Origin: Akkermansiaceae bacterium
GTDB taxonomy: Bacteria > Verrucomicrobiota > Verrucomicrobiia > Verrucomicrobiales > Akkermansiaceae
Assembly (NCBI GenBank): GCA_029288115.1
Contig: JARFPV010000381.1
Span: forward strand, 1 to 14,194
Direction of reading: 5' to 3'
DNA length: 14,194 nt
The translations under genes and the position numbers were made by a program. Below the pieces are notes generated by a model. The model had not been told where the DNA came from. It did no database searches and saw only the letters and a program-made list of their open reading frames with translations. Positions 13,918-14,194 of the stretch are shown here, piece by piece; position 1 is the stretch's first letter, and each line of letters opens with the position of its first letter.

Positions 13918-14194
13918 ATGCATACTAAGAAACAGATTGCTATCGGCACGGGGTTGATCGTGGTCTTTTTTATCGGGCTCGGAGTTATAGCCGCGTCCGC
14001 TTTCCTGCCAGGCTACGCAGGTGAGCTGGGGCAGGCGTGCCTCTCCCTGATCACAAGCCCGTTCCTGATGGAGAGCGTGATCTTTTTTCTGGCGCTGACC
14101 ATGCTGTTTGCCATCAACGGTTGGCGCCGGAATCGAGAAGGGAGCGATTGGGTAAAGCTAGATGAGGATGGTAAGCCTGTCAGAGAAGATCAAT
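13918..14194 (+). CDS. Small membrane protein, incomplete at the window end
   Basis: An ATG 3 nt after the previous stop codon opens a frame that runs off the window. The 92 visible residues have two hydrophobic helices, about 7-30 (I-A-I-G-T-G-L-I-V-V-F-F-I-G-L-G-V-I) and 51-68 (M-E-S-V-I-F-F-L-A-L-T-M-L-F-A-I), followed by a charged stretch W-R-R-N-R-E-G-S-D-W-V-K-L-D-E-D-G-K. I do not recognise the family. The close spacing suggests cotranscription with the papain-like lipoprotein gene, possibly as an envelope partner; this is inference. Confidence 0.68.
   Translation, partial: MHTKKQIAIGTGLIVVFFIGLGVIAASAFLPGYAGELGQACLSLITSPFLMESVIFFLALTMLFAINGWRRNREGSDWVKLDEDGKPVREDQ

Noticed and set aside
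1..14194. CRISPR array, insertion sequence, prophage or integration site
   Set aside because: No direct-repeat array, transposase, integrase or att-like duplication near the tRNA was seen.

Overview
The window looks like a chromosomal segment from a verrucomicrobial bacterium in the PVC superphylum, probably near Verrucomicrobiaceae or Akkermansiaceae. The evidence is a 51-residue basic protein of the PVC-signature type directly after rpsI, a secreted protein with an SHD1-like N-terminus, many start codons without a Shine-Dalgarno sequence, and several Lys/Ala-rich proteins. This is a protein-level judgement; no 16S gene is present.

Layout. Positions 1-423 hold the end of a type II secretion-like pseudopilin. 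Next comes a basic low-complexity protein (540-1214), which converges with 4 nt to spare on a six-helix potassium channel carrying a C-terminal zinc ribbon (1219-2127, minus). A promoter and structured leader precede the ribosomal unit rplM-rpsI-small basic protein (2355-3396), which ends at a strong intrinsic terminator. An RluB-type pseudouridine synthase with a basic tail and acetyl-CoA synthetase (acs) follow. After these come a coiled-coil protein of unknown function, the bifunctional NAD(P)HX repair enzyme Nnr, and a clpS-DUF2017 pair of actinobacterial style.

The most interesting locus is on the minus strand at 9734-10417. Two same-frame ORFs, separated by a single TGA, together form one secreted protein: signal peptide, SHD1-like domain, thioredoxin-like domain. 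The TGA sits exactly where the first cysteine of the thioredoxin CxxC motif belongs (W-TGA-P-P-C). A hairpin with the geometry of a bacterial SECIS lies 17-38 nt downstream. I interpret this as a probable selenocysteine (UxxC) thioredoxin-like protein; an ordinary annotation would split it into two hypothetical fragments. A single nonsense mutation or base error remains the main alternative.

The right side holds hemL (C5 tetrapyrrole pathway) behind a terminator-like hairpin, tRNA-Leu(UAG) with a clear sigma70-type promoter, and a 66-residue helical protein with its own terminator. These are followed by a predicted lipoprotein with a papain-like Q/C/H/N protease core and a Lys-rich tail carrying four copies of a G-L-L-Y-K-W-F type motif. 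The window ends inside a small membrane protein. Most genes are housekeeping; I see no phage, IS element, CRISPR array or obvious island.
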